Notes: generated from the letters alone by a model not told the origin. A stretch of DNA of 20,196 nt from an uncultured Eubacterium sp. (GCA_905233805.1 CAJOER010000027.1:1-20196); one strand, 5' to 3'; numbered from the stretch's first letter, positions 1-7,444 are shown. Numbers and translations are program-made.

Positions 1-2167
1 CCGCTTTCTCTCGCGAGCCGTTATATGCGGGCGCAAGGCTTTTACCCTGCGGCGCGATAAGAGTATAGGTCAGCGGAATACGGTCATTTGAACGGTTCAT
101 ATGATGGCGCTGTTTTCCGAAGAAGGTGCCGAAGGGGTTCATCTTTACCCTGCCGCCCTCTTCAAGCCTCATCGGGCAGTACGCCATAGATGAAAGTACG
201 CCGCGCGCGTTGCCGATAAGAAGTCCTTTCTTTCCGTCGGTAACACCTATAACTCCTGCCGAAAGCTGGTTGTTAAAGGAGTCAAGGGTTTTGTTTTTTC
301 CGTCGGCTTCGCCGTAGGACGCCGTGCGGAAGGTTGAAATATCGCCCTCAAAATTACGTTTGATTACCGATACCTCGCCGTCGTTACTGAATGAAAGGCA
401 AAGCGGTACCGCTTCCTCCCATTTCATATCCGTATACCTGCCGAGGGTAGAGTTTTCGGTTGAAATAGCGTCGCGCTCCGCGGTGTAGGGATAGTCCACA
501 TCGCTGATAATGAAAATGCCCTCAGCCGCATCGGAGGTGAAGAAGATATAGCTGAAGCTTCCCTGCTCTTGCGCGTTCGGAAGCATAACTCTTCCGCTGA
601 GACGAACAGCCTTTCCTCCCGTAACATCAATGCTTTCCATACTGTCAAAGCAAAAGCCGTATTTCTTTTTGCCGTAGGTCAGGTATGAGGAAAGGAAGCC
701 GCTGCCGCCGATAGTTTTTCCGTTATAAGTAAAACTCTTAATTCCGTTACTATCCGAAAATTCAAGTCTTGCGCCGCCGCTTTCAAGAACTCTGACGCTT
801 TCTTCCTGCCCTGACGGTTCAATTTCTTTCGCCGTAATTCTATAATTGTCCTTAATCTCTTCAAAGCGAAGCATAATGAAAACACTGTCGTTTCCCATAG
901 GTACGGCAGTACAGGCGCGAAGCCCTTCGGCTTCAATTTCAATTCTCTTTTCCGAATTACAGGAAAGCTGAACGCATTGAAGAAGGCTGCCGCTTGTATT
1001 ATAAACAGTCAGTTCTCCGTTTTTGTCCGTTGCAAAGGCGTTCAGTTTTTCGGCAAGGGCGTTAGCCGCTGTTTCGCGCTGAATATTCAGCACGGGAGTT
1101 GCAAGCCCGAAATGAGTAGTCGAAAGAAGCTTGATACGGTTCAAAAAGTCGGTTTCGTCCGCCTTTGCTTTTTCGGCTATACGGCTGCGCTCAATCGCCG
1201 TCCATATTTTTCTGTTATACGGCTTTTCAGACCACGAGGCATAGCCCGTAAAGTTGCCGTCGGCGGTGTCCTGCGTAAATGAAACCGTACCCGCGCTTTC
1301 GTGCGTTTTAAGGTAACCGCCCGGAGTGTCAAATACGACGTAATCCAAATCCGCAACCTCTTTAACAAGTCCGCGGATGCCGTCGGTGTTTGCAATACGG
1401 CTGCCGACAACGGGAAGGTCCAGACTCTCCCAGAATATCGCGTCCGCGTCCATATTGATAAATAAAAACAAATCGTTTTTAATCTCGCCGCTGAGCTGCT
1501 TTTCACGAAGTCCTTTTACCCACGCGCGAAGACAGCCCGCGTCGCAGACATCGGCGTTAGAATAAGTCGGTATTACCGTCAGTCCTTCGCCTTTATATTC
1601 AAAAGTCAGCGGATTAAACGCCTTTTCGTCGTCGAGAAGAGGTATGAGCGTCTTAAACGCGTCAAACGGTACGCAGGAATAATAAAGACAAAGCGCCTTA
1701 ACGCCGAGTTTATTATACGTGTGAACCTGAGAGGGCGTGAACATAACCTCCTGAGGACGGACAATTTTTTCATACGTGCCGAAAATGTCCTGCAATCCGC
1801 TGCCCTGCGGGTTGGCTACCGCAAGTTCAATTGACGCTTCAAGTTCATTTTCCTGCATAGCACCGAGCGCGCCGTTTGAGTAGCCCATAATAATATTTTC
1901 GTCCCCGTGCTCTTTAACGCGCTTTTTCATACCCTCGATAATATCGGGCGCGTATTCGGGCAGAATCTGTTCAAGGGAAAAGAAGTTTTCGCTGTCCCAG
2001 GTGCCCTTAACGGGAATTCCTTCAGCGTTCAGTTCGTCAAGCGCCGCAATTGTTTTCCTTATGATACGGATATCGGAGCCGAAGCCCTGCTCGTCGTTGG
2101 TGTCCCCTCTGTAAGAGTGATAACAGTTTACGTGAAAACCGTATGCAATATGAATTTTAAAGTCCAT
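1..2167 (-). CDS. GH57/GH38-like (glycoside hydrolase/deacetylase superfamily) protein, C-terminus outside the window
   Basis: An open frame of 722 codons runs from ATG at 2167 through the left edge, so the C-terminus is missing. The start has a near-perfect Shine-Dalgarno (AGGAGG, 6 bases before ATG) and a good promoter. The N-terminus (MDFKIHIAYGFHVNCYHSYR) has histidines at 6, 12 and 17, then KGTWD (D58), RPQE near 138-141, LYYSCVPFDAF near 161-171 and LFLFINMDADA (D240, D242). This is the layout of the seven-stranded (beta/alpha) barrel of GH57/GH38-like enzymes and polysaccharide deacetylases. About residues 1-330 would be the barrel and the rest, beta-rich, a C-terminal sandwich. There is no signal peptide, so it is probably cytoplasmic and acts on imported oligosaccharides. 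Superfamily placement is from motif recognition. Substrate and catalytic residues are not determined, and a non-catalytic homologue is possible. Confidence 0.6.
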   Translation of the reverse strand, partial: MDFKIHIAYGFHVNCYHSYRGDTNDEQGFGSDIRIIRKTIAALDELNAEGIPVKGTWDSENFFSLEQILPEYAPDIIEGMKKRVKEHGDENIIMGYSNGALGAMQENELEASIELAVANPQGSGLQDIFGTYEKIVRPQEVMFTPSQVHTYNKLGVKALCLYYSCVPFDAFKTLIPLLDDEKAFNPLTFEYKGEGLTVIPTYSNADVCDAGCLRAWVKGLREKQLSGEIKNDLFLFINMDADAIFWESLDLPVVGSRIANTDGIRGLVKEVADLDYVVFDTPGGYLKTHESAGTVSFTQDTADGNFTGYASWSEKPYNRKIWTAIERSRIAEKAKADETDFLNRIKLLSTTHFGLATPVLNIQRETAANALAEKLNAFATDKNGELTVYNTSGSLLQCVQLSCNSEKRIEIEAEGLRACTAVPMGNDSVFIMLRFEEIKDNYRITAKEIEPSGQEESVRVLESGGARLEFSDSNGIKSFTYNGKTIGGSGFLSSYLTYGKKKYGFCFDSMESIDVTGGKAVRLSGRVMLPNAQEQGSFSYIFFTSDAAEGIFIISDVDYPYTAERDAISTENSTLGRYTDMKWEEAVPLCLSFSNDGEVSVIKRNFEGDISTFRTASYGEADGKNKTLDSFNNQLSAGVIGVTDGKKGLLIGNARGVLSSMAYCPMRLEEGGRVKMNPFGTFFGKQRHHMNRSNDRIPLTYTLIAPQGKSLAPAYNGSREKA

Positions 2168-2191
2168 AACGTCCCTCCTTTTACCGCTTTT

Positions 2192-2220
2192 ATTCTAACA
2201 TAACCGTTAATTCGTTTCAA
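2192..2220 (-). promoter_or_regulatory. sigma-A-type promoter of the GH57-like gene
   Basis: On the minus strand, TTGAAA (2215-2220) and TAGAAT (2192-2197) are separated by exactly 17 bases. Each differs from consensus at one position. The -10 lies about 25 bases upstream of the ATG at 2167, leaving a short leader with the Shine-Dalgarno. It sits back-to-back with the plus-strand promoter of the lipoprotein gene, only four bases apart. Confidence 0.7.
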
Positions 2221-2224
2221 CAGT

Positions 2225-2253
2225 TTTACAACGGTGTTAAAATATGATATAAT
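2225..2253 (+). promoter_or_regulatory. sigma-A-type promoter of the lipoprotein gene
   Basis: TTTACA (2225-2230) and a consensus TATAAT (2248-2253) are spaced by 17 bases, followed about 27 bases later by the ATG at 2280. It is divergent from the promoter of the GH57-like gene, and the two -35 boxes are almost adjacent (2215-2220 and 2225-2230). A single bound protein could affect both. Confidence 0.75.
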
Positions 2254-2279
2254 AAATAAAAAATCTTTGGGAGATTGAT

Positions 2280-2714
2280 ATGAAAAAGGCGTTTTCAGTC
2301 GCTTTATGTTTACTTATACTGCTGCTTTTGTGCAGCTGTAAAGCAAAGGAGCAAAACAATATGAACACCGATAAAGCAGTTACTTTTATAAACGGAGTTA
2401 CCGAGGCAGACCTGTGGATTCTTCCGAAAACTCAGGAAAACCTTAAAACCACCTTATGGGGAACCGCAACCGCGGCGAGTATCGGCACCGGCGAAAGCCG
2501 TCAGGTTCCGCTTTGCGAGGGCGGCGACGACGGGCTGTATCTTATAAGGATGATTGATACGGATAAGTTTTATTACTCCGCCAACGACGTTACCCTGAAA
2601 GAGGGCTGGACGCTCGAGGTAAAAGAACACGAATACCACCGCGTCACTCTTGAAGTTAAGGACGAAAACGGAAAAACAAACAATACTTACGAAGTATTCT
2701 CGGCAAAACTGTAA
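2280..2714 (+). CDS. small secreted lipoprotein of unknown function
   Basis: A 144-residue protein with a GGGAG Shine-Dalgarno. The N-terminus is a lipoprotein signal: Lys2-Lys3, a hydrophobic run of about 14 residues, and a lipobox L17-C18-S19-C20, so Cys20 should be lipidated after signal peptidase II cleavage and the protein tethered to the outer face of the membrane. The mature part (about 125 residues) is polar with alternating hydrophobic residues (for example WTLEVKEHEYHRVTLEVKDE near 110-130), suggesting a small beta-rich domain. I do not recognise a family. It is monocistronic: its own promoter lies upstream and a hairpin terminator begins 12 bases after the stop. Its function is not inferable from the neighbours. 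Confidence 0.8.
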   Translation: MKKAFSVALCLLILLLLCSCKAKEQNNMNTDKAVTFINGVTEADLWILPKTQENLKTTLWGTATAASIGTGESRQVPLCEGGDDGLYLIRMIDTDKFYYSANDVTLKEGWTLEVKEHEYHRVTLEVKDENGKTNNTYEVFSAKL

Positions 2715-2725
2715 AAAGGCATAAT

Positions 2726-2751
2726 AAAAAGCACCCTCACGGGTGCTTTTT
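2726..2751. terminator. bidirectional intrinsic terminator between convergent genes
   Basis: GCACCC (2731-2736), loop TCAC, GGGTGC (2741-2746), flanked by five A before and five T after, so the structure has a U-tract read from either strand. It lies between the lipoprotein stop (2714) and the lipid-kinase stop (2759) and can serve both. Confidence 0.88.
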
Positions 2752-2758
2752 ATCTGTA

Positions 2759-3577
2759 TTATTCGGGCTGAACGGCTTTGTATTCCGTAACATTAAGTAT
2801 GGTTTCGCCGTCAATCTGCGCCGCGCAGGGACGGGAGAAACTAACCGTAATTTCATTTCCCGTGAATATCTTAACCATATCGGTTTTGCCTACGTGCTCG
2901 CCTTTAAAGATTGAGGGAAACGCCATAAGCGCCTTTATTTTCGACTTGCAGTGATAGATTACGACCGTCAGTTTTCCTGAAAAGCGGTCCTGCTCGGGAG
3001 CCATATCCATACCGCCGCCGTAGTACTTGCCCTTCATAGTAGGAGCAATCCATACGTTATCAAATTCGTGCTTTTCTCCGTCAACCGTAACAACTGCGTG
3101 ACAGGGTTTGAAATGGAAAAGCAGTCCCTTGATTGCAATTCCCGAATAGTTGATTTCCTCCTGCGGATTCTGCTCTTTAATCCGGTCCGCAACCTCGCAG
3201 CAGTAACCGTCTATTCCGAAGCCCATATTATTGATGAAAAGCTTTTCCTGCCCGTTTACATATACGGTCGGGAGTTTTTCAAGATACTGATTAATCAGAA
3301 CTTCCTGTCCCGGTGCCTTGCCGATATCTGTAAGGAAATCGTTACCCGTTCCGCTTCCGAAAAGATAGATATTGTTTTTGATTTCAACATCTTTAACCGC
3401 GTTGATAAAGTAGTTGAGAGTTCCGTCTCCTCCTACGAGAACAACCTCGTCGTCGCTTTCAAGATTGCTGAGATATGCGGGGTAATCCATACCAACCGCG
3501 TCAACAAGCTCGGTTCCTGCGGGAACGTTCGGCTTAATGCCGTTATTTGCAAGAGAATTATAAAGATAGTATTTCAT
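2759..3577 (-). CDS. diacylglycerol kinase catalytic-domain protein (lipid kinase)
   Basis: A 272-residue soluble protein of the DAGK-catalytic family (DgkB/YegS/BmrU type), which phosphorylates diacylglycerol or related lipids with ATP at the inner membrane face. Visible hallmarks are VLVGGDGTLN (GGDGTLN at 49-55, the nucleotide-binding signature), GSGTGND at 74-80, and the NNMGFGIDG stretch near 116-124. The C-terminal beta-sandwich ends in a QIDGE motif near 255-259, typical of the family. Length is slightly below the usual 290-310 because the N-terminus starts abruptly before the first strand. The start at 3577 has an AAAGGAGG Shine-Dalgarno. It lies 15 bases after the YhhN-family gene and is probably cotranscribed with it, which suggests a shared role in membrane lipid turnover (inference). 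Exact lipid substrate unknown. Confidence 0.88.
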   Translation of the reverse strand: MKYYLYNSLANNGIKPNVPAGTELVDAVGMDYPAYLSNLESDDEVVLVGGDGTLNYFINAVKDVEIKNNIYLFGSGTGNDFLTDIGKAPGQEVLINQYLEKLPTVYVNGQEKLFINNMGFGIDGYCCEVADRIKEQNPQEEINYSGIAIKGLLFHFKPCHAVVTVDGEKHEFDNVWIAPTMKGKYYGGGMDMAPEQDRFSGKLTVVIYHCKSKIKALMAFPSIFKGEHVGKTDMVKIFTGNEITVSFSRPCAAQIDGETILNVTEYKAVQPE

Positions 3578-3592
3578 AATTTGCCTCCTTTT

Positions 3593-4186
3593 TTAAATCA
3601 GACCTAAAACAATCAGGAATTCCCCGATTGAATATGTGAGCATTACAACAAAATGAGTTTTCAGACGTCCGTCCTTCTTGAAACGTACGAAGAACAGCGA
3701 CGTATCCGAAATGAAGAACAGCGCCGCGCCGAGAGCCGTAGTTATTGTGGCGGCGGTCGGATTGCTTACGCAGCGGAAAATTGCAAAACAATTCATTGCG
3801 CCGTTGATAAGAAGATAGAAGAACATCGGATAAAACATCGCTTTCGGAAGATGCTCTTTAAGCTTTGAGAAAATGTAGGCAACCGTTACCGCGAAGAATA
3901 CCGACAGAAGAACAATCAGCACAACGGGTATGGCAGAAAAAACAATGTCCCTGCAATAACCCCACTTGTTGCCCTTGGGAATCAGCAAAACGTCCCCGAG
4001 CCAGCTGAAAATCAGCGCAAGAATAATCGCAACCGAAACCGAGCTTGCAGTGAGAACGTAAAAGCCGAGCAAAGCAAGGAGTATAAACGGCTTTGTAACG
4101 TTTCTTAACTTAGTGTTTTTCTTAAGCGACGCATACAGATGTATTGCGGTTGATATAACAAAAACAGCCAGAAAAACGTATTCCAT
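3593..4186 (-). CDS. YhhN-family (TMEM86/lysoplasmalogenase-like) integral membrane protein
   Basis: A 197-residue protein with about eight hydrophobic segments. Family marks are SWLGDVLL near 60-68 (the conserved G-D), LGAALFFISDTSLFF near 152-166 (the conserved S-D), and TYSIGEFLIVLG at the C-terminus. Eukaryotic members hydrolyse the vinyl-ether bond of lysoplasmalogens; bacterial members are mostly uncharacterised. Many gut Clostridia make plasmalogens, so a lipid-salvage role is plausible, and the gene sits 15 bases upstream of a lipid kinase in the same operon. The central part (CRDIVFSAIPVV region) is less typical, but both Asp motifs are intact. The Shine-Dalgarno is GGGGGTG before the ATG at 4186. 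Confidence 0.78.
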   Translation of the reverse strand: MEYVFLAVFVISTAIHLYASLKKNTKLRNVTKPFILLALLGFYVLTASSVSVAIILALIFSWLGDVLLIPKGNKWGYCRDIVFSAIPVVLIVLLSVFFAVTVAYIFSKLKEHLPKAMFYPMFFYLLINGAMNCFAIFRCVSNPTAATITTALGAALFFISDTSLFFVRFKKDGRLKTHFVVMLTYSIGEFLIVLGLI

Positions 4187-4233
4187 AAAGCACCCCCGTT
4201 TTAATCGTTAAATGCATAAAAAATGCCATATAT

Positions 4234-4262
4234 ATAATAACACAAACGCAGGAAAATAACAA
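4234..4262 (-). promoter_or_regulatory. promoter of the YhhN/lipid-kinase operon
   Basis: On the minus strand, TTGTTA (4257-4262) and TATTAT (4234-4239) are spaced by 17 bases in an AT-rich gap, about 47 bases upstream of the ATG at 4186. It lies just after the terminator of the pilus operon, so the two minus-strand operons appear separate. Confidence 0.6.
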
Positions 4263-4292
4263 TATACTTGTTTGAAAGAAAAGGGTAAAAAT

Positions 4293-4327
4293 AAAATCTC
4301 CCGCAAGGAAAGCTTGCAGGAGATTTT
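4293..4327 (-). terminator. intrinsic terminator of the pilus operon
   Basis: A 15-position stem (4293-4307 with 4313-4327, one C-A mismatch) with a five-base loop, whose outer AAAA/TTTT arms provide the U-tract on the minus strand. It begins five bases after the out-of-frame sortase stop (4333-4335) rather than close to the in-frame TGA at 4410. This is one reason to think the sortase gene originally ended at 4333. Confidence 0.88.
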
Positions 4328-4332
4328 TAATC

Positions 4333-4412
4333 CTATTCAGATTCAGTTTCTTCGATTTCGTCATCTTTCGGCGGGCGTTCACCGCGGTACCTTACAAACA
4401 GTACGTCGGTCA
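4333..4412 (-). other. out-of-frame C-terminal tail of the sortase
   Basis: Just before the in-frame TGA (4410-4412), the -1 frame of the minus strand reads on as LLTDVLFVRYRGERPPKDDE and further acidic residues to TAG at 4333-4335. The hydrophobic-then-basic-then-acidic character, and the stop lying only five bases before the terminator, fit the natural end of the protein. Adding one base after the TGG codon near 4418 would rejoin the frames (reading W-x-LLTDV). I see no clear slippery heptamer, so I favour a small deletion or an assembly error over programmed frameshifting. Confidence 0.6.
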
Positions 4413-5555
4413 GGAGCGCCAGTCGTCGCGGATAACAATTGGCTGAGTTATATCTTCGGTAAGTATAAACGCAATTACCGAGATAACAAGCGCAAGGATT
4501 TCCATTATAACGCCTGTTCTCATCTTTTTAATAAAGTCTTTCAAATCGTCAATCAGCGTCTGATACCTGTTTACTTCGTTTTCGTCCACATATTCCTCAT
4601 CGTCAAATTTTTTGACCATATTTTTAGCATATCTTAGCTGATGATACTTCTTTCTTATGAAGAACAGCGGAAGAAGCGTCAGAAGGGTCGCGATAACGCA
4701 GATAAGGTTAAGCAGCGCCCAGTGGGAATCGTCCGTATCATGGCCGATTTTTCCGACGGTATGGAACGCAGGTACGGAATCCTCATCCTCTTTTTCGCCT
4801 GTTTTCGGCGGAAGCGAGCGTCGGGTTGCATTTGCAAAAACGACAACGCGCCCGTTGGTTGAGCTATCTGCGCAGGTTGAAAGCGCAACGACCTTCTTTA
4901 CGTCGTCAGTGCTTAAATCAACGAAGTTACCGGCGTTTTTGGAAAGATATTCCATCAAAAGCGGAATACTGTCGCGGTTTGAGGAATCAAGATAATATAC
5001 CATATTATCGTAAGCGTCCGTCTTTAAAAATGCAAATACTCTTAAATCATAGTTGCCGTAAGGAGTCTGCAAAACGCCGTCCCTGTGGTTAAGGAAATAG
5101 CTTACGTTTTCATATTTCTCCAAATCGCCGAACATTGTGCCGTTTACAACGTGATGGCCGAAGATAACATTATATTTGTCTTTGTATGCCCTGTCGTTTG
5201 AGGTTGAAAGATATATCGAACCGGTAAGGGACTGCTGTCCGTAAATATTCTTGTTGATATATTCCCAGTCGTCTTTTCCCTGCGCGATAGGGTAGTCTAT
5301 GTGCGTGTCAAAAATCGTAATCCAGGCGTTTACGTCCTCGTTGATTTTCTGAAGCTCTTCAAAGCTCTCCTTTGAGGAAGAGTTTTCGTCGGGTCTGTAA
5401 ACAAGTAAGTCCCGCGACAGGAAACCGCTTTTTCCTGCATAAACGTTATCAAAGAGCATATAAGCGCCGTAGATGATTACTAAAATTGCAAGCAGCGCGG
5501 TGAACACGCCTAAAACTCTGTCGGCTGTTCTCGCTGCTGATTTAATATGCTTCAA
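4410..5555 (-). CDS. srtB: class B pilus sortase, 3' end probably frameshifted
   Basis: This frame encodes 381 residues: an N-terminal membrane anchor (about 13-36), an extracellular class B sortase domain (about 60-245) and two further membrane segments (about 278-300 and 349-366). The catalytic triad is visible: His134 in FGHH, Cys228 in LSTC, Arg236 in NGRVVV. Sortases cleave a sorting motif and join the new C-terminus to an amine. As the last gene of a pilin operon, this one is predicted to polymerise the FctA-like pilin and attach the adhesin. C-terminal membrane segments are common in Clostridia pilus sortases. The start is TTG at 5555, chosen because AGGTGA lies 7 bases upstream and no ATG fits. 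The TGA at 4410 cuts the protein within its last hydrophobic region, while the -1 frame continues with a family-like tail to 4333. It lies 29 bases after the SipA-like gene. Confidence 0.9.
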   Translation of the reverse strand: MKHIKSAARTADRVLGVFTALLAILVIIYGAYMLFDNVYAGKSGFLSRDLLVYRPDENSSSKESFEELQKINEDVNAWITIFDTHIDYPIAQGKDDWEYINKNIYGQQSLTGSIYLSTSNDRAYKDKYNVIFGHHVVNGTMFGDLEKYENVSYFLNHRDGVLQTPYGNYDLRVFAFLKTDAYDNMVYYLDSSNRDSIPLLMEYLSKNAGNFVDLSTDDVKKVVALSTCADSSTNGRVVVFANATRRSLPPKTGEKEDEDSVPAFHTVGKIGHDTDDSHWALLNLICVIATLLTLLPLFFIRKKYHQLRYAKNMVKKFDDEEYVDENEVNRYQTLIDDLKDFIKKMRTGVIMEILALVISVIAFILTEDITQPIVIRDDWRS

Positions 5556-5584
5556 ACGTATTCACCTCACTCTCTTTTTATAGA

Positions 5585-6124
5585 TTACAGGTTGTGGCTT
5601 CTGACAACCGTAAGAACCGTTCCGCTGATTTCGTCCTTGCTTACGGTTCCGTAGTAACGGCTGTCCTCGCCGCTCTGGCGTTTGTCAACCAGAACAAAGC
5701 ATTTTCCCTCTTCAACAGTATAGGGATATGACAAGAATTCCCAGTATTTTTCGGTTTCGTGGAAAATGTTCTTTTCAATCACCGAATTTCCGTTTATAAC
5801 CAGTCTTTTGTCATCGGTAATGTCAACGGTATCTCCGCCGACTGCAACTACCCTTGCAACATACTGAGTATCGTTCTTTTTAAGCACGATAACGTCGTCT
5901 GCCTTCACGTTCTTATCAAGACGGTAATAGATAAGCATATCGCCGCCGTCAATACGCGGCGCCATATCGTCGTTCGGCGCGTGGGTAATACCGATAAACA
6001 CGCCGAACATAAGCCATACCATTACTATAACGATAAGCGCGTGGAAAAGGAAGAGCTGCGGATAGTGCATAGGGCTTAAGCCCTTCTTCTTTTTCTTTTG
6101 TTCCTGTTCTTTATTCTTTTCCAT
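5585..6124 (-). CDS. sipA: SipA-like signal peptidase I homologue without the Ser/Lys dyad
   Basis: A 179-residue protein: a Lys-rich cytoplasmic start, one membrane segment (about 24-46) and an S26/signal peptidase I fold outside. Family boxes are recognisable but altered. Box B is DDMAPRIDGGD, with Asp53 where the nucleophilic Ser of SMxP normally stands. Box D is YVARVVAVGGD, with Ala90 where the general-base Lys of KRV belongs. Box E-like residues remain (DSRYYGTVSKDEI). Streptococcus pyogenes SipA, needed for FCT pilus assembly, likewise lacks the dyad (Asp48 and Gly85), and the spacing of 37 residues is the same here. A chaperone-like role with the sortase and pilin is therefore inferred rather than proteolysis. 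The gene starts nine bases after the pilin stop with no visible Shine-Dalgarno, suggesting translational coupling and low dosage. Confidence 0.88.
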   Translation of the reverse strand: MEKNKEQEQKKKKKGLSPMHYPQLFLFHALIVIVMVWLMFGVFIGITHAPNDDMAPRIDGGDMLIYYRLDKNVKADDVIVLKKNDTQYVARVVAVGGDTVDITDDKRLVINGNSVIEKNIFHETEKYWEFLSYPYTVEEGKCFVLVDKRQSGEDSRYYGTVSKDEISGTVLTVVRSHNL

Positions 6125-6133
6125 ATCAACTAA

Positions 6134-7357
6134 TTAGATAGCTTCGGTTTCTTTTCTTCTCGCCTTTGTTCTTGTAGCAAAGAGAACGAGTGCGCCTGCG
6201 CATGCAAGAAGAAGGATGAAGGGTGCATAGCGAAGAACTACGCCCGTGGGTGAAATTGATGCAAGATTGTTTATAAACTTAACCTGGCTGTAATCTGTAG
6301 CTGCTGAGTCTACTGCTACGGATGTATTGCTGTTATCTGTATCGTAAGCAGAAACTGCGCCTACTGCAAGAGTAGCTGTTGAGCCGGAAGCAACTTCAGC
6401 CTCATTAACGAGAGTTGAGGTTTTGCCGTTGATAGTAACCTTATATGTTGAGCCGGTATCGTTGGTTTCAACATAGCCAACAGTTGCGTGGGGGTTAAGG
6501 CCCTTGATTTCAAGAGTATCGCCGTCAGCAAGGGTTGTTGAAATGCTTGTTCCGGTTGCTGCGCTGCCGTTGCTGTAATAGGTAAGACTGTTGTTGTTTA
6601 CTGTTACTGCAAACGGGAATGCGTGGTTCTTGTCGCCCATGTCACCGGTAACCTGCTTTTCAAGCTTAACATTGTATGTACGGTAAACGTCGGTGTTTTC
6701 TGTAACTGTACCTGTGCCGGCGTCGGTTGTGGTTTCATATTCTTTTGTATAACCGCCGTCCTTATCGCCTGCAGTTGCGCTGTTTGTCTGAGTAAGAGCA
6801 TAACCTGCAACCGCAACGCCAGAAGTACCGTTCTTAATATATACGTCAAGATAACGGTCTTTGTTGTAATTATCCTTACGGGTGATACCTGCTGTAAAGA
6901 GAGCAGAGGTAGCAGTTGTATCAGAAATCTTATAACGGTAAATACCAACCTGTGAGAACTTTGTAAGGTCAATATTAACAGTTAAATTCTGAGTGATTTC
7001 CTTGCCGCTTGAGGTAATTCCGCTAACTTCTCCTGCTGTGAATGCAACAGAGTTGCTTGCAAGTGTAGCGCCGCCGGTAGGACCTTCTACTACGTCAACA
7101 CCTGAAACTTTTGCGCCTGTAGCCGGTGTTACGGGTGCGATTGTGTAAGTGTAGGTGATGTTGGGGTTGTAATATGTGCCTGATTCATCATTTTTCAATG
7201 TGATGCCCTTGGGGATTGTTAAAGTGGTATCGTCAGTTGATATTGCACCGGGGTTTGCGCCGCCGTCAATAGCTTCTGCAAATGCCGCAAAGGATGTTGC
7301 CATAAGGAGTACGGAAAGTACTATGGCGATTAATTTGCTTAATACTGATTTCTTCAT
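6134..7357 (-). CDS. FctA/Spy0128-like shaft pilin with SPTG sorting signal
   Basis: A 407-residue precursor. The start is ATG at 7357: a GGAGA site lies 8 bases upstream, whereas a possible TTG at 7375 would lie ahead of that site. The signal peptide is about 1-28 (cleavage near AFA-EA). Residues 44-190 resemble the Spy0128/FctA N-domain (TLTIPKGITL, then TYTYTIAPVTP). Residues 226-365 form a second pilin domain with YNVKLEKQVTGDMGDK. Candidate intramolecular isopeptide residues are Lys234, Glu298 (GYVET) and Asn363/364 (KFINN). The C-terminus is a sorting signal: SPTG at 369-372, a hydrophobic span, and TRTKARRKE. It is the likely major backbone, polymerised by the downstream sortase. It has the strongest ribosome site of the operon, fitting an abundant subunit. 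Exact linkage residues are inferred. Confidence 0.9.
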   Translation of the reverse strand: MKKSVLSKLIAIVLSVLLMATSFAAFAEAIDGGANPGAISTDDTTLTIPKGITLKNDESGTYYNPNITYTYTIAPVTPATGAKVSGVDVVEGPTGGATLASNSVAFTAGEVSGITSSGKEITQNLTVNIDLTKFSQVGIYRYKISDTTATSALFTAGITRKDNYNKDRYLDVYIKNGTSGVAVAGYALTQTNSATAGDKDGGYTKEYETTTDAGTGTVTENTDVYRTYNVKLEKQVTGDMGDKNHAFPFAVTVNNNSLTYYSNGSAATGTSISTTLADGDTLEIKGLNPHATVGYVETNDTGSTYKVTINGKTSTLVNEAEVASGSTATLAVGAVSAYDTDNSNTSVAVDSAATDYSQVKFINNLASISPTGVVLRYAPFILLLACAGALVLFATRTKARRKETEAI

Positions 7358-7382
7358 AAGAAAATCTCCTTTCAAATAATGA

Positions 7383-7411
7383 TTTATAATAATGTTTTTT
7401 ATACTTGTTTA
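7383..7411 (-). promoter_or_regulatory. possible internal promoter before the pilin gene
   Basis: In the 87-base AT-rich gap between adhesin and pilin, the minus strand carries TAAACA (7406-7411) and TATAAA (7383-7388) with 17-base spacing. The -35 is weak (4 of 6). No convincing terminator hairpin is visible in the gap, so readthrough from the adhesin gene is expected. An extra promoter would help make pilin in excess of adhesin. Confidence 0.25.
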
Positions 7412-7444
7412 TCCCTTAAAAAAGCGGAAAAGCGGAATTAATTT

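Noticed and set aside
3068..3607. Plus-strand 179-residue open frame over the lipid-kinase gene
   Set aside because: It is the shadow of a gene with intact GGDGTLN and GSGTGND motifs on the other strand.
4400..4440. Programmed -1 frameshifting site in the sortase gene
   Set aside because: No clear slippery heptamer with a following stem was found before the TGA; a small deletion or sequence error is simpler.
7358..7375. TTG at 7375 as the pilin start
   Set aside because: The ribosome site AGGAGA falls within this extension, and the signal peptide starts naturally at MKK from ATG 7357.
7412..7440. Terminator between adhesin and pilin genes
   Set aside because: The CCGC-TTTT-CCGC stretch on the minus strand is a direct repeat, not an inverted one, and cannot form a stable stem.
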